DNA of 8,414 nucleotides from Fidelibacterota bacterium (GCA_015658495.1 DQOT01000161.1:1-8414), one strand, 5' to 3'; positions 1 through 7,299 are shown, counted from the stretch's first letter. Notes: a model not told the origin generated them from the letters alone. Translations and numbers: made by a program.

Positions 1-473
1 AATAAATAGGAACTGACCCCCACCAATTCCCAGGACATATACATAGACACCAAATTATTCGCCAGAACAATGCCGTTCATGGAAAACGTGAACAACCCTA
101 GATAAGCAAAATAGCGGGAATACCGGATATCCCCCTCTAAATATTTTAACGAGAAAACATGGGTACAGGTAGAGATAAGTGCCACAACCAGCAGCATGAT
201 CACGGTGATATTATCGACCAGGAATCCCAGTTGGATCGAAAAGGCACCCATATCCAGCCAGGTAAATGATGCTTCCTGCCTGAAATCCGGATTATCACCC
301 AAAAGCATGGCTACAAACATGGCAATGGACAAAATCAAGGTGATGAAAATAGCACCCACGGATACCCAATCACCTTGGCGCGGAAGGCGTTTCCCAACTA
401 GGATCTGGATCACAAATGCTGCCAATGGCAGGAAAAGGATAAAGAGGGAATAATTGATAAAGATATTGTCCAT
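1..473 (-). CDS. nuoL: NADH-quinone oxidoreductase subunit L, N-terminal part (cut by window edge)
   Basis: This is the large antiporter-like subunit at the distal end of the complex I membrane arm, which takes part in proton pumping. Only the first 157 codons are present; the gene continues beyond the left edge, where full-length homologues run to 600 residues or more. The translation starts MDNIFINYSLFILFLPL, a hydrophobic first helix, then has a TWLDMG segment, a VDNITVIMLLVVALIST helix, HVFSLKYLEGD, RYFAYLGLFTFSM and finally SWELVGVSSYLL. The HVFSxxY and WELVGVxSYLL stretches are hallmarks of NuoL. The ATG shares one base with the nuoK stop (TAATG), so translation is probably coupled. The position after nuoK is the standard order. 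I see no frameshift in the visible part. Confidence 0.95.
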   Translation of the reverse strand, partial: MDNIFINYSLFILFLPLAAFVIQILVGKRLPRQGDWVSVGAIFITLILSIAMFVAMLLGDNPDFRQEASFTWLDMGAFSIQLGFLVDNITVIMLLVVALISTCTHVFSLKYLEGDIRYSRYFAYLGLFTFSMNGIVLANNLVSMYMSWELVGVSSYL

Positions 474-778
474 TATTCTTTCATGGATGACGCTTCGTCA
501 ATGTTAATGGTATTCATGTTATTGTAAATATTGATAATGATTGCCAATGCTACGGCTGCTTCTGCTGCTGCCAGGACGATCACCAGGAGCGCAAAAATAT
601 GGCCGTCCAGGTTCATACCCCCAAACCGGGAAAAAGCCACAAAATTGATATTGGCTGCATTCAGGATCAGTTCTACCCCCATGAGAATTGCAATCCCGTT
701 CCTGCGGGTCATGACACCGAATACACCCAGGGAGAATAGGATCGCCGCCACAAATAAATATGTATTGAGCTCGTACAT
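473..778 (-). CDS. nuoK: NADH-quinone oxidoreductase subunit K
   Basis: This is a small three-helix antiporter-like subunit of the membrane arm of complex I, 101 residues, which is normal for the family. The two membrane glutamates important for proton transfer are visible: Glu36 in MGVELILNAANIN and Glu73 in LAAAEAAVALAI. The first helix is preceded by MYELNTYLFVAAILF. A TTG codon one triplet upstream is also in frame, but the ATG at 778 is preferred because it overlaps the nuoJ stop by one base (TGATG), the coupling seen elsewhere in this operon. The C-terminus has a short hydrophilic tail (residues 85-101) ending in SSMKE. Confidence 0.96.
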   Translation of the reverse strand: MYELNTYLFVAAILFSLGVFGVMTRRNGIAILMGVELILNAANINFVAFSRFGGMNLDGHIFALLVIVLAAAEAAVALAIIINIYNNMNTINIDEASSMKE

Positions 779-1266
779 CAATTCTCCTTCCGGGACAGAA
801 GGGCCGCGCCGATCAATGCGCCTAATAAAAGCAATGAGATGGTTTCAAAGGGCAGTAAATATTTTGTAAGTAATAGCGTCCCAACTCCAGCCACAGTGCC
901 TGCTGGTTCTACCGCATCTGCCTGGAGCCAGGGTGTTTTTGAGATCACAAGACTGATCAAGATGAAAAACCAGATCCCGATTGCACCCCCTACGCCCTGC
1001 TGAACATTTGTTTGAGATAATCGGACAGATGAAATTCTGTTTGTGAGCATGATCCCGAAAATGATCAGGACCAAAATTCCGCCGATATAAACGAGCAATT
1101 GGACACCGGCTATGAAATCAGCCCAGAGAAAAACATAAATCCCCGCCACGCCGAATAACGTAAACAGGAGCGCCATGGCGGAATAAATCAATTGATTGCT
1201 CAAAACCACTATCCCTGCAGAAAGGACAGTCATGGCGATTACAAACCAGAATGAGGTTTCAGCCAT
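778..1266 (-). CDS. nuoJ: NADH-quinone oxidoreductase subunit J
   Basis: This is a membrane-arm subunit of complex I, 162 residues with about five hydrophobic segments. The family signature VQLLVYIGGILVLIIFGIML lies around residues 55-74, in the helix known in this family to carry the pi-bulge that switches during turnover. The C-terminal part reads LLTKYLLPFETISLLLLGALIGA, also typical. The start ATG overlaps the nuoI stop by one base (TAATG), and the stop overlaps the nuoK ATG, so the gene is embedded in the coupled operon. NuoJ is the least conserved subunit in sequence. The assignment rests on both the signature helix and the position between nuoI and nuoK. Confidence 0.95.
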   Translation of the reverse strand: MAETSFWFVIAMTVLSAGIVVLSNQLIYSAMALLFTLFGVAGIYVFLWADFIAGVQLLVYIGGILVLIIFGIMLTNRISSVRLSQTNVQQGVGGAIGIWFFILISLVISKTPWLQADAVEPAGTVAGVGTLLLTKYLLPFETISLLLLGALIGAALLSRKEN

Positions 1267-1847
1267 TAACTCTCGGCTCGTTTAGTATCCAGGATTTTTT
1301 CCATCCCATCTTTCGTTCCCTTTTTTGCAAAGCGATAGATCAGGTCACTGCGGTCATATTCAGAAAATTCATAATCAATGGGATGTTTATGGGCATTGGG
1401 GCCCCCCGTCATAAAAATACATTCTTCCGGACAGGGATAGACACACAAATTGCAATAACAACATTCTGTCATATCGATATCAAACCGGGTCACCACCAAG
1501 GCTTTCCGTGAACCGGTGGATGTAACACCTATATGCCCAACATCCTGGATATCTTCGCCACGAACCGGCGCTTTCTCTGTTACAATTTTAATACATTGCA
1601 CTGGACAGACTCGCTCACATTTCAAACACCCAATACAATCATCGATATCCACCTGAAGCCGGGAGCGAATCACATTATAATTGCTGTGATCAAACCCAAT
1701 GTTTCGTTCTGGGCGCGGCCATTTTTCTTCAGGATACTGTAAGGTCACATTATTCCGTCGGATGCGAACCATGTGCATCCAGGTGATGCCCAGACCTGTC
1801 ATCATGGTTGATAACGACTCCCAAATATCTCTAAAATATTTTGCCAT
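1266..1847 (-). CDS. nuoI: NADH-quinone oxidoreductase subunit I (2x[4Fe-4S] ferredoxin-like)
   Basis: This peripheral-arm subunit carries clusters N6a and N6b, which pass electrons towards NuoB. The 193 residues contain an N-terminal amphipathic region and two C-x2-C-x2-C-x3-C-P motifs: Cys71, 74, 77, 81 and Cys129, 132, 135, 139. All eight ligands are present, so both clusters should form. The spacer between the two motifs (residues 86-128) looks about 19 residues longer than I recall for E. coli NuoI. The second motif reads ECCYCNLCVYPCP, with an extra cysteine (Cys130) next to the first ligand. The ATG lies 3 bases after the nuoH stop. An AT-rich stretch around the start shows no strong ribosome binding site, consistent with coupling to nuoH. 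Confidence 0.97.
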   Translation of the reverse strand: MAKYFRDIWESLSTMMTGLGITWMHMVRIRRNNVTLQYPEEKWPRPERNIGFDHSNYNVIRSRLQVDIDDCIGCLKCERVCPVQCIKIVTEKAPVRGEDIQDVGHIGVTSTGSRKALVVTRFDIDMTECCYCNLCVYPCPEECIFMTGGPNAHKHPIDYEFSEYDRSDLIYRFAKKGTKDGMEKILDTKRAES

Positions 1848-1850
1848 GCC

Positions 1851-2924
1851 TTATCCGAAAATGAGTGTCCAAAACCCGACACCAAAAATGTTGATTAAAC
1901 TGATTGGTAAAAACACCTTCCAGCAAACATTCATCAATTGATCCACCCGGAGTCGTGGAAAAGTCCAGCGAAACCACATCATGACAAAGATCAGAAATAC
2001 AATTTTACTCATCATCCAGAAAATGCCCCAGCCATTGGAATCAAAATAGCCGGGAATTGGGCTATGCCATCCTCCGAGAAATCCTGCAGATGCTACGGCA
2101 GAAACCACCAGCATATTGGCGTATTCGCTTAAGAAAAAGAAGGACCAGCGCATCCCGGAATACTCGGTATGAAAGCCACCTACCAATTCCGATTCTGCTT
2201 CTGGAATATCAAATGGCGTCCTGTTGGTTTCAGCCACAACGCTGATAAAAAATATGAAAAATGCAACAAAAGTAAATGGATTCGCAAAGATAATCCAATT
2301 GAAGAGGCCGCCTTCCTGGTAGTGGATAATGCCCTGCATACTCAGGGTACCCGTGAGCATAATGATCACAATGATGGATAAACTAGCAGGGATCTCATAA
2401 CTGACAATCTGTGCAGCGGAACGCATCCCGCCATAGAGGGACCATTTATTATTGGAGGACCAACCGGCAAGAATCAGCCCGATGACACCCAGTGATCCTA
2501 TGGCGAGAATGTAAAAAATACCAATATTGAAATCAGCCACGATCACTGTTTCGCCAAAAGGCACAGCGATGACGGCAACAAATGCACCAACGAAGATCAT
2601 AAAAGGTGCGAGAATAAATAATAATTTGTCTGCTTTTTCTGGGATGATATCTTCTTTCGTGAGAAGTTTCAATGCATCTGCCACGGTCTGGAGAAGTCCC
2701 CATTTTCCAGCGTGAAGTCCCACACCCTGCCCCATGGGACCCAGACGATCCTGCATGAATGCAGCCACTTTCCGTTCTGCATAAACCATAACAATGGCAT
2801 TCACAGCCACCACTAAAAAAAGTACGAGACATGGAATCAGGATGGCGATCACCAATAATGTGCCGCTCCCTTCCATGGCTGGAATCAACCCGCCGAGCCA
2901 GGTAAATAGAGTGTCAACGGTCAT
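1851..2924 (-). CDS. nuoH: NADH-quinone oxidoreductase subunit H
   Basis: This membrane subunit (357 residues, about eight helices) docks the peripheral arm and forms much of the quinone-binding chamber. Conserved stretches are all visible: YAERKVAAFMQDRLGP (48-63), KLLTKEDIIPEKAD (86-99), the loop with GGMRSAAQIVSYEIP (165-179), AETNRTPFDIPEAESELVGG (231-250), FHTEYSGMRW (251-260), and the C-terminal FRWTFPRLRVDQLM (318-331). The charged loop residues that line the quinone channel in this family are retained. The ATG overlaps the nuoD stop by four bases (ATGA). The gene follows nuoD directly, so nuoE, nuoF and nuoG, which sit here in the 14-gene operon of E. coli, are absent from this position. 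Confidence 0.97.
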   Translation of the reverse strand: MTVDTLFTWLGGLIPAMEGSGTLLVIAILIPCLVLFLVVAVNAIVMVYAERKVAAFMQDRLGPMGQGVGLHAGKWGLLQTVADALKLLTKEDIIPEKADKLLFILAPFMIFVGAFVAVIAVPFGETVIVADFNIGIFYILAIGSLGVIGLILAGWSSNNKWSLYGGMRSAAQIVSYEIPASLSIIVIIMLTGTLSMQGIIHYQEGGLFNWIIFANPFTFVAFFIFFISVVAETNRTPFDIPEAESELVGGFHTEYSGMRWSFFFLSEYANMLVVSAVASAGFLGGWHSPIPGYFDSNGWGIFWMMSKIVFLIFVMMWFRWTFPRLRVDQLMNVCWKVFLPISLINIFGVGFWTLIFG

Positions 2925-4042
2925 CGGTCAATTTCTCCCAATACAATGTCCAGGCTGCCCAGGATCGAGATCACGTCAGACATCATCCAGCCCTCGGCAA
3001 TTTCACCCAAAACGGAAAGAGCCGTAAAAGCTGGGGATCGCATTTTTACCCGTGACGGAATCGGAGAACCATCGCTTTCAATATAAAATCCAAGGTCACC
3101 TCGAGGCGTTTCGGTCCGACTGTATATAGAGCCCTTGGGCGGACGAATTTTTTTCGGAAGCGCCTGGTGAACATCCCCATCTTTCGGAATTTGCGCCAAG
3201 GCCTGGCGCAGGATCTTCACACTTTCTTTCACTTCCAACATGCGAACGTAATACCGGTCCCAACAATCGCCCAAGGTTCCCTTGGCACCATCGCCAACAG
3301 GGACATCAAATTCAAATTTATCATAAATGGAATAGGGTGCATTCCTGCGGAGATCCCACTTCACTCCGGAAGCCCGCAGGTTCGGCCCCGACACGCCATA
3401 GCTGATAGCAACATCGGCTGGCAATACACCAATATCCGCGGTCCGTTCAACAAAAATTTTATTGTGTGTGAGCAATTTATTGTATTCATCGATCTGGGGC
3501 TCAAAATAATCCAGGAATTGAAATGCTGTTTCCACGAATCCTTTTGGCAGGTCATGGCTCACACCGCCCACCCACATATAATTATAAAGGAGTCGTGCGC
3601 CACAGGTCAATTCGAACATATCAAGAATTCTTTCCCGATCACGGAGCATAAATAAAAATGGTGTAAAGGCGCCAATATCCAAGCCATACACACCCAGAGC
3701 CAATAAGTGGCTGGCGATCCGTTGGAGTTCCGCCATGATCACCCGGATATATTCCACTTTTTCCGGGATTTTCAGTTCCATCAATTCTTCTACTGCAACA
3801 ACATAACCAAAATTATTCGCCATAGCCGCGAGATAATCACAACGATCTGTATAAGGGATGACCTGGTCGTAAGTCACATTTTCACAGTGCTTTTCAAAAC
3901 AGCGGTGGAGATACCCGATCACCGGTGTTATCTCGGAAATGATCTCACCATCCGTTTTGACTCTTAAACGGAGAACACCGTGGGTACTTGGATGCTGCGG
4001 TCCTATGTTCAGGACCATTTCTTCGCCGTGGACTACTCCCAT
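2921..4042 (-). CDS. nuoD: NADH-quinone oxidoreductase subunit D (49 kDa)
   Basis: This peripheral subunit, together with NuoB and NuoH, builds the quinone-reduction site. It is related to the large subunit of [NiFe] hydrogenases. The chosen start gives 373 residues. Signature stretches include NIGPQHPSTHGVLRL near the N-terminus (quinone-site histidine loop), GYLHRCFEKHCEN, PYTDRCDYLAAMANNFGY, RIASHLLALG, and the C-terminal SVLGEIAEGWMMSDVISILGSLDIVLGEIDR region. The open frame extends upstream to 4123, but those 27 codons lie wholly inside nuoC and look non-native ([18 protein letters not shown]). ATG at 4042, overlapping the nuoC end by 10 bases with a purine-rich AAGGAAGG just before it, is preferred. 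ATG at 4018 (MVLNIGPQ) is a possible alternative. Gene identity is certain; the exact start is less so. Confidence 0.95.
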   Translation of the reverse strand: MGVVHGEEMVLNIGPQHPSTHGVLRLRVKTDGEIISEITPVIGYLHRCFEKHCENVTYDQVIPYTDRCDYLAAMANNFGYVVAVEELMELKIPEKVEYIRVIMAELQRIASHLLALGVYGLDIGAFTPFLFMLRDRERILDMFELTCGARLLYNYMWVGGVSHDLPKGFVETAFQFLDYFEPQIDEYNKLLTHNKIFVERTADIGVLPADVAISYGVSGPNLRASGVKWDLRRNAPYSIYDKFEFDVPVGDGAKGTLGDCWDRYYVRMLEVKESVKILRQALAQIPKDGDVHQALPKKIRPPKGSIYSRTETPRGDLGFYIESDGSPIPSRVKMRSPAFTALSVLGEIAEGWMMSDVISILGSLDIVLGEIDR

Positions 4043-4734
4043 CCTTCCTTCACTTTCGGCACAACAATTCCGTGGTATGTTTCTTGCACTTCGTAATCTT
4101 TTCTCAATGGATAACCTTCCCAATCTTCCGGTAATAACATTCTGCGGTGATCCCGATGACCATCAAAATGGAATCCAAACATGTCATAGGTTTCCCGTTC
4201 GAACCAGTCGCCGATTCGCCATATTTGTTCAATGGATGGAATGTTGGGTTTATCCCGTGTTACTGCGATCCGGATCTCGATCTTGTGGTCATGTGTCATG
4301 GAATGGAAATTGTAGCGGGCTTCCAATATGTTGTCACCCAGGTCCATTCCCGTCTGACACTGGAGTGAATCAAAATGAAGGGATGGTTCAGATTTCAGCC
4401 AAGTTGCGATATCGAACCAATTATCCGGTTTGAGTTGAATATGGGTATCATTCAGTTCTGCATCCAGTGAACCGGGGAATTTGTCCTCGATCATTTTTCC
4501 GAATTTCTGATTCGGATTATCAGAGGGTGTGGTGTCTGCTGGTGGCTCTTCTGCTAGTTTTTCATCTGCAGGTGCAGAAGCGGCGGCGACTTTCGCTGCA
4601 CGTTTGGCCTTTGCTAAGGCTGCTTTTGCTTTGGATCGAAGGACACGATCTTCAATGGCATTGATCGGGTCCATATCGCCGGCCAGTCCTTTTTCAACTA
4701 ACTCGGCGATCAACTTCTCTTGATCAGCACTCAT
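4033..4734 (-). CDS. nuoC: NADH-quinone oxidoreductase subunit C with N-terminal extension
   Basis: This is the 30-kDa peripheral subunit that packs against NuoD and NuoB. The family core occupies about residues 77-233 of 233. It carries the signature [14 protein letters not shown] (177-190), then [23 protein letters not shown] (192-214). Residues 1-76 are extra compared with ordinary NuoC: a predicted charged helix ([11 protein letters not shown]), a Lys/Ala-rich helix (about 33-52, [14 protein letters not shown]) and a Pro/Asp/Glu-rich linker (about 55-75). The ATG overlaps the nuoB stop by four bases (ATGA), the same junction type as nuoD-nuoH, which supports the extension being translated. 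NuoC is separate from NuoD, not fused as in E. coli. The function of the extension is unknown to me. Confidence 0.94.
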   Translation of the reverse strand: MSADQEKLIAELVEKGLAGDMDPINAIEDRVLRSKAKAALAKAKRAAKVAAASAPADEKLAEEPPADTTPSDNPNQKFGKMIEDKFPGSLDAELNDTHIQLKPDNWFDIATWLKSEPSLHFDSLQCQTGMDLGDNILEARYNFHSMTHDHKIEIRIAVTRDKPNIPSIEQIWRIGDWFERETYDMFGFHFDGHRDHRRMLLPEDWEGYPLRKDYEVQETYHGIVVPKVKEGWE

Positions 4735-5222
4735 CCCATTTTCCGGGTAAGGGGACGCTCTTCCAGGATCTTTTCCTGGAGTTTCAAAAGACCTTCGATC
4801 AATGCTTCAGGTCGTGGAGGGCAACCGGGGACATATACATCCACAGGTACAACGATATCCACACCTTTTAATACATGGTACCCATGCTGCCAATAGGGGC
4901 CGCCGCTGGTGGCGCAGGAGCCCATGGCAATCACATATTTTGGATCAGCCATTTGCTCAAATAATTTTTTCACACGGAGCGCCATTTTCATGGTTACGGT
5001 TCCGGCTACGATCATTACATCCGCCTGGCGCGGTGATGAACGGGGCATCATTCCTAATCTTTCAAGATCGTGACGGCTGGCAGCCGTGGCCATCATTTCG
5101 ATTGCACAACAGGCCAATCCAAATTGGAAATACCAGGGCGAGGTCGAACGAGCCCAGCCAATGAGTTTATCTAATTTGGCAACAACAACATTGTCTTGGA
5201 ATCTATTTTCAAGCAGTCCCAT
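4731..5222 (-). CDS. nuoB: NADH-quinone oxidoreductase subunit B (cluster N2)
   Basis: This peripheral subunit (163 residues) holds the terminal [4Fe-4S] cluster N2 that reduces quinone. Ligands are visible: the tandem Cys38-Cys39 in [11 protein letters not shown], Cys103 in [11 protein letters not shown] and Cys134 in [15 protein letters not shown]. The loop [24 protein letters not shown] (54-77) is characteristic, including the arginine and proline residues around the quinone site. Length is normal for the short bacterial form. The ATG overlaps the nuoA stop by one base (TGATG), and its own stop overlaps the nuoC start. There is no sign of decay. Confidence 0.97.
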   Translation of the reverse strand: MGLLENRFQDNVVVAKLDKLIGWARSTSPWYFQFGLACCAIEMMATAASRHDLERLGMMPRSSPRQADVMIVAGTVTMKMALRVKKLFEQMADPKYVIAMGSCATSGGPYWQHGYHVLKGVDIVVPVDVYVPGCPPRPEALIEGLLKLQEKILEERPLTRKMG

Positions 5223-5668
5223 CAGGCATTTTCCTTTAATTGAATTCGTTCATAACGGCCCGAAGCATATTTTACTTTTCGCTTCACCCAATCCAGATCA
5301 GATTTGACCCAGACATAGGCCAGGCCAACAATCAGGATGACGAGAAAAATGGCCATCTCAACCATGGCAAGAAGGCCAAGTTCCTTAAATACAACAGCCC
5401 AGGGGAAAAGGAAAACAACCTCCACATCAAAAATGAGAAAGATCAGGGCGATGACATAAAATCGAATATTGAACTGGAGCCATGCAGAACCTTCCGGCAC
5501 TTCTCCACATTCGTAGGTTTCCAGTTTTTCTTTTGTTTTCTTGGACGGAGCAATCAACCATTGGACAATCAGGGGCACGGCCACCATGATAATCCCCAGG
5601 AGTGCTGCTACAAGAACGGTTCCAAAATCTCGATACATAAACTTTATTTTAGTGGGGTTTTCAGACAC
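5222..5668 (-). CDS. nuoA: NADH-quinone oxidoreductase subunit A
   Basis: This small membrane subunit of complex I (148 residues, three helices) helps join the membrane and peripheral arms. Visible marks are the first helix (about 16-39), the loop [20 protein letters not shown] (51-70) with the switch cysteine Cys54, and [16 protein letters not shown] (77-92) with the conserved Asp81 and Glu83. The third helix is at about 100-121. The start is a GTG preceded, at 8 bases' distance, by GGAG. The first in-frame ATG (5638, residue 11) has no such site, so GTG is preferred. As the first gene of the operon it has to recruit ribosomes itself. A short hydrophilic C-terminal tail ([19 protein letters not shown]) is present. 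Confidence 0.96.
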   Translation of the reverse strand: MSENPTKIKFMYRDFGTVLVAALLGIIMVAVPLIVQWLIAPSKKTKEKLETYECGEVPEGSAWLQFNIRFYVIALIFLIFDVEVVFLFPWAVVFKELGLLAMVEMAIFLVILIVGLAYVWVKSDLDWVKRKVKYASGRYERIQLKENA

Positions 5669-5676
5669 GAAATTTA

Positions 5677-5680
5677 CTCC
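5677..5680 (-). promoter_or_regulatory. Ribosome binding site of nuoA, deciding the GTG start
   Basis: On the minus strand a GGAG within GCGGAGTAAATTTC lies 8 bases before the GTG at 5668. The alternative ATG at 5638 is preceded only by an A/T-rich stretch, so this site selects the GTG. It is the clearest ribosome binding site of the nuo block, as expected for the first gene. Confidence 0.7.
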
Positions 5681-5754
5681 GCAGAATTTTGGTGAGTCAA
5701 ACTAAATGTCATGAAAAAGTGGATGAAATATTGGCTTGCATATACCCGATTTAA

Positions 5755-5852
5755 AACCATTAAAATGGTTACAAAAATGAGCCTTTGTTGGTAACCCACG
5801 ACTTAATTCGTGGGTTAAAAAAAATAAAAAAGAATGAACCGTTTCAACGGTT
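5755..5852. repeat. Triple palindrome in the nuoA / proline dehydrogenase intergenic region (REP-like)
   Basis: Three inverted repeats are spaced almost evenly. The first is at 5755-5770 (AACCATT, 2 bases, AATGGTT). The second is at 5792-5817 (10-base arms TAACCCACGA / TCGTGGGTTA, 6-base loop). The third is at 5837-5852 (AACCGTT, 2 bases, AACGGTT). Centres are about 42 and 40 bases apart. The first and third share arm length, centre length and a following ACAAA, and differ by one compensatory pair (A-T for G-C). An A-rich spacer follows the central palindrome. The layout recalls interspersed palindromic repeats handled by REP-associated (RAYT/IS200-like) transposases; no transposase gene is in the window. 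It could also act in transcript folding or as a bidirectional regulatory region. Confidence 0.6.
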
Positions 5853-5910
5853 TACAAATTCCTATCTTAAACTCTTTGGTTCAATCAATCTGAAATCTCT
5901 AATTTTTTAC

Positions 5911-6813
5911 ATGTCTCTCTTTAATTCTATCATCACTTCAATCCTGCCCATCATGCCCAAGTGGTTCGCCAAACCTTTTGCCAAACCCTACGTTGCGGGG
6001 AAAACCGAAGATGATGCTGTCACCCATATCCGGACCTTGAATGAAAAAGGGTTTTCTGCCACAGTGGATATTTTGGGTGAGCATGTTTTAACCAAGGAGG
6101 AAGCGCGGGATATCACCGCACAATATTGCCATCTTTATGATCGCATCAACACCGAATCTTTAAACTGTAATCTTTCCATCAAGCCCACCCATGTTGGCTT
6201 GAATATTTCTCTGGCTGAAGCCATGGCCAATTTCACAAACCTAACGAAGAAAGCACAGGAACATGGAAACTTTCTGCGCATCGATATGGAAAATTCTCCT
6301 TTCACTAATCAAACCTTTGAGATTTATCAGCACTGCAAAACGATTTACAATAATGTGGGTGTGGTGATTCAATCTTATTTACACCGCAGTTTGAATGATA
6401 TCAATCATTTGGCCAATGGCCAATTCAATTCCCGGATCTGTAAGGGTATTTATCGGGAATCCGAATCCATTGCCTATCAGGGTCGGGAAGAGATCAAGGA
6501 AAATTATTTAAACCTGTCAAAGGCTATGGCAGTACAAAAGGCCTATTCCGGTTTTGCAACCCATGATCAGGATCTCATTGATCAATTATTGCACTGGATC
6601 GAATCAGAAAATATTTCAAAAGACCTTTTTGAATTCCAGGTATTGTATGGCGTACCCATGGAAGGACGATTGGAAGCGCTTCTTGAAGCTGGATATAAGG
6701 TCCGTGTTTATGTTCCCTACGGTCCGGACTGGTTTGATTATTCCGTTCGCCGATTGAAAGAAAATCCAAAAATAATTTCTTATGTGCTTAAAAACTTTTT
6801 TCGTAAAAGGTAA
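5911..6813 (+). CDS. Proline dehydrogenase (monofunctional)
   Basis: This FAD enzyme oxidises L-proline to delta-1-pyrroline-5-carboxylate and passes electrons to membrane quinone; it is the first step of proline catabolism. At 300 residues it matches the short stand-alone beta/alpha-barrel form (Thermus, Bacillus, Bacteroidetes), not the long bifunctional PutA. Barrel signatures occur in order: VDILGEHV (52-59), LSIKPTHVGLNIS (88-100), LRIDMENSPFT (122-132), VVIQSYLHRS (151-160), RICKGIYRE (175-183), FATHDQDL (215-222), FEFQVLYGV (240-248), VRVYVPYGPDW (264-274) and YSVRRL (277-282). The Arg pair 280-281 corresponds to the residues that bind the proline carboxylate. The frame is open from 5785, but that leader runs through the palindromic repeat, so ATG 5911 is chosen. 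No ribosome binding site is obvious. No pyrroline-carboxylate dehydrogenase gene is adjacent. Confidence 0.94.
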   Translation: MSLFNSIITSILPIMPKWFAKPFAKPYVAGKTEDDAVTHIRTLNEKGFSATVDILGEHVLTKEEARDITAQYCHLYDRINTESLNCNLSIKPTHVGLNISLAEAMANFTNLTKKAQEHGNFLRIDMENSPFTNQTFEIYQHCKTIYNNVGVVIQSYLHRSLNDINHLANGQFNSRICKGIYRESESIAYQGREEIKENYLNLSKAMAVQKAYSGFATHDQDLIDQLLHWIESENISKDLFEFQVLYGVPMEGRLEALLEAGYKVRVYVPYGPDWFDYSVRRLKENPKIISYVLKNFFRKR

Positions 6814-6831
6814 AACGTGTTTGAGTTCTAA

Positions 6832-6886
6832 AAGTGTTCCCGTGTTAAAGTACATTCAACGTGAACACAGGAACACGTGAACACTT
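6832..6886. repeat. Intergenic inverted repeat built from GAACAC units at 8-base period
   Basis: Between proline dehydrogenase and the CoA-binding gene, 15-base arms (6832-6846 and 6872-6886) pair with one mismatch around a 25-base loop. The right side contains GAACAC three times at exactly 8-base steps (6863, 6871, 6879). The left side has GTGTTC at 6834 and a partial copy (GTGTTA) 8 bases on. A 10-base direct repeat ACGTGAACAC (6859 and 6875) results. It could be a transcription-attenuating hairpin, though no T-run follows, or an operator-like array, or a dispersed intergenic repeat. Confidence 0.6.
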
Positions 6887-6897
6887 AAATACTTCCC

Positions 6898-7299
6898 ATG
6901 AATAAGCTTGAAACCGTCAACCAAATATTTAATTTAAAAACCATTGCGGTGGTTGGTTTTAGTCCAAAACCGGAACGCCCCAGCCATTATGTTGCCATGT
7001 ATTTAAAAGAAAAGGGCTACACTATTATCCCCGTAAATCCTGGACACAAAGAAATTGCCGGTATGACCTGTTATCCGGATCTGGAATCCATCCCTGAAAA
7101 AGTGGATGTTGTTGATATTTTTCGTCGGTCAGAATTCGTCCCGCCTATTGTGGATACTGCCATATCCATGGGTGCCAAAGCCATCTGGATGCAAGACCAT
7201 GTGATCCATGAAGAAGCAGCACAAAAAGCAAAAGATGCAGGACTTATGGTTGTTATGAATGATTGTATGCTAAGACAACATCGGTTGCTCTGTTCATAA
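6898..7299 (+). CDS. CoA-binding domain protein (YccU type)
   Basis: This is a small 133-residue protein with a single Rossmann-like CoA-binding domain (CoA_binding_2 / YccU family). The nucleotide-binding first strand and turn are seen in KTIAVVGFSPKPERPSHYVA (14-33), followed by YLKEKGYTIIPVNPGHKEI (35-53), CYPDLESIPEKVDVVDIFRRSE (58-79), the AKAIWMQDHVIHEEAA stretch (93-108) and a closing VVMNDCMLRQHRLL (118-131). The DIFRR, W-x-Q and NDCM motifs are typical of the family. The physiological role of YccU-type proteins is not well defined. The ATG at 6898 follows a CTTCCC context without a purine-rich site. It lies 84 bases after proline dehydrogenase on the same strand and may share its transcript, with the GAACAC repeat in between. 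Confidence 0.9.
   Translation: MNKLETVNQIFNLKTIAVVGFSPKPERPSHYVAMYLKEKGYTIIPVNPGHKEIAGMTCYPDLESIPEKVDVVDIFRRSEFVPPIVDTAISMGAKAIWMQDHVIHEEAAQKAKDAGLMVVMNDCMLRQHRLLCS

Noticed and set aside
779..781. TTG as the nuoK start
   Set aside because: The ATG one codon downstream makes a TGATG overlap with nuoJ, the junction type used elsewhere in the operon.
4043..4123. Upstream extension of nuoD to 4123
   Set aside because: The 27 extra codons lie entirely inside nuoC in another frame, have no family similarity that I can see, and the ATG at 4042 gives a normal N-terminus.
5736..5766. TTGCAT / TAAAAT as a plus-strand promoter for proline dehydrogenase
   Set aside because: The spacing is 19 bases and both boxes are weak. 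It also overlaps the first palindrome, so it cannot be told from chance in AT-rich sequence.
5792..5835. Central palindrome as a rho-independent terminator
   Set aside because: On the plus strand it is followed by A's, and on the minus strand the T's come before the hairpin. It also lies upstream of both divergent genes.
5785..5910. Longer proline dehydrogenase starting at TTG 5785
   Set aside because: The added 42 residues translate the palindromic repeat and have no barrel-family similarity; ATG 5911 gives the usual 300-residue length.
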